Shown here: positions 5,954-6,630 of the stretch, in pieces
Numbering within the stretch: the stretch's first letter is position 1
Layout of the letters: each line of letters opens with the position of its first letter
From: Leptospira sp.
GTDB taxonomy: Bacteria > Spirochaetota > Leptospiria > Leptospirales > Leptospiraceae
Assembly: GCA_021413405.1 (NCBI GenBank)
Contig: JAIOQL010000642.1
Span: 1-6,630, forward strand
Direction of reading: 5' to 3'
DNA length: 6,630 nucleotides
Program-made: the position numbers and the translations under genes
Notes under the pieces: generated by a model
Databases searched by the model: none
What the model was told of the DNA's origin: nothing
The model's input: only the letters and a program-made list of their open reading frames with translations

Positions 5954-6630
5954 ATGGAAGAAAATAAATATATTCTCATTGATTCCGGTCAGGAAGAAAA
6001 GCTGGAACAACTTGGATCCTACAAAATTATCCGTCCTTCAAATCTTTCTGTATATAAAAGATCATCCCCAGAGAAATGGAAAGATGCCGATGCAGTCTAT
6101 ATAAAAAGCGACCGTGGCGGCGGAGAATGGAAGTTCCGAAAGAAAATCCCGGAAAGTTTTCAGATCGATCTGGATAAAGTCAGAGTTAAAGCGAAACTGA
6201 CTCCATTTGGCCACATTGGTTTTTTTCCGGAACAAAGTGAAAACTGGAATCTGATCCGGGAAATCGGAAAAAGCAAGAAGAAAGAAATAGAAACGCTGAA
6301 TCTTTTTGCGTATTCAGGAATATCAACAATTGCTGCCTTACAATCCGGATTCCCTGTTTGTCATGTGGATGCATCAAAAGGAATGGTAGATTGGGCGAGA
6401 GAAAATGCTGATCTTTCTGGGGTTGCCGGAATGAAAGTGCGGTGGATCGTTGATGATGTAAGTAAATTCTTAAGACGAGAATTAAAAAGAAATAAGAAAT
6501 ACCAGGGCTTCATCATGGATCCGCCGAGTTTCGGTCGCGGAAGTAAGGGAGAATTATGGAAAATAGAGGAGGATTTAATTCCACTCTTTGACTTATGCAT
6601 GCAACTCTGCGATTATTCACCTGAATTTGT
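5954..6630 (+). CDS. Class I SAM-dependent methyltransferase (COG1092-like), 3' partial
   Basis: This open frame runs off the right edge after 225 complete codons. It matches a family of uncharacterised SAM-dependent methyltransferases related to RlmI and the methyltransferase half of RlmK. Residues 1-75 hold a small beta-rich N-terminal segment (ILIDSGQEEKLEQLG at 7-21, then DRGGGEWKFRKKIPES at 53-68). KLTPFGHIGFFPEQ (81-94) leads into the Rossmann fold: motif I LNLFAYSGIST (115-125), VDASKGMVDWAREN (138-151) and MDPPSFGRGSKGE (188-200). It lacks the PUA domain of the gene at 4190. An RNA substrate is likely by relationship, but the target is unknown. The ATG is one base after the rluE stop, with GGGAG at 5936-5940 at a long 13-nt spacing. 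A TTG at 5945 in the same frame is an alternative start, overlapping rluE by 8 bp. It is part of the same operon as the two preceding genes. Confidence 0.86.
   Translation, partial: MEENKYILIDSGQEEKLEQLGSYKIIRPSNLSVYKRSSPEKWKDADAVYIKSDRGGGEWKFRKKIPESFQIDLDKVRVKAKLTPFGHIGFFPEQSENWNLIREIGKSKKKEIETLNLFAYSGISTIAALQSGFPVCHVDASKGMVDWARENADLSGVAGMKVRWIVDDVSKFLRRELKRNKKYQGFIMDPPSFGRGSKGELWKIEEDLIPLFDLCMQLCDYSPEF

Overview
The window is a tightly packed stretch of a moderately AT-rich bacterial chromosome. All six genes are on the + strand, with no RNA genes, phage genes, transposase or CRISPR array. The gltA protein, with its N-terminal block (AILKIDGKEYELP, then DSGYLNTGACTSSITFLDGE), resembles spirochaete citrate synthases of the Leptospira type. 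My best guess is a member of the Leptospirales, possibly an environmental or uncultured one. This placement rests on remembered family resemblance, not on a search.

Left part (1-2728): a lytic transglycosylase of the Slt type, cut off at its 5' end by the window edge, overlaps by 4 bp (ATGA) a NodB-type polysaccharide deacetylase. Both are expected outside the cytoplasm, and together they suggest cell-wall or surface-glycan remodelling. The deacetylase carries a 95-bp degenerate palindromic repeat (1697-1791) inside its signal-peptide coding region. The reading frame stays open through it, and removing 96 nt in silico restores a normal-looking signal peptide. This is the most unusual feature of the window.

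Middle (2729-4189): a 111-bp gap with a possible promoter leads into gltA (citrate synthase), with all three catalytic residues present. A 15-bp-stem hairpin lies 8 nt after the gltA stop codon. It lacks a U-tract and ends 17 nt before the next gene's start.

Right part (4190-6630): three closely packed genes form a likely RNA-modification operon. They are an RlmI-like 23S rRNA methyltransferase with a PUA domain (probable TTG start), a RluE-type 23S rRNA pseudouridine synthase overlapping it by 4 bp, and a second COG1092-like SAM-dependent methyltransferase running off the right edge.

I found no evidence for a wholly new multi-gene system. The points worth a second look are the palindromic repeat in the signal peptide, the hairpin after gltA, and the uncharacterised second methyltransferase linked to rluE.
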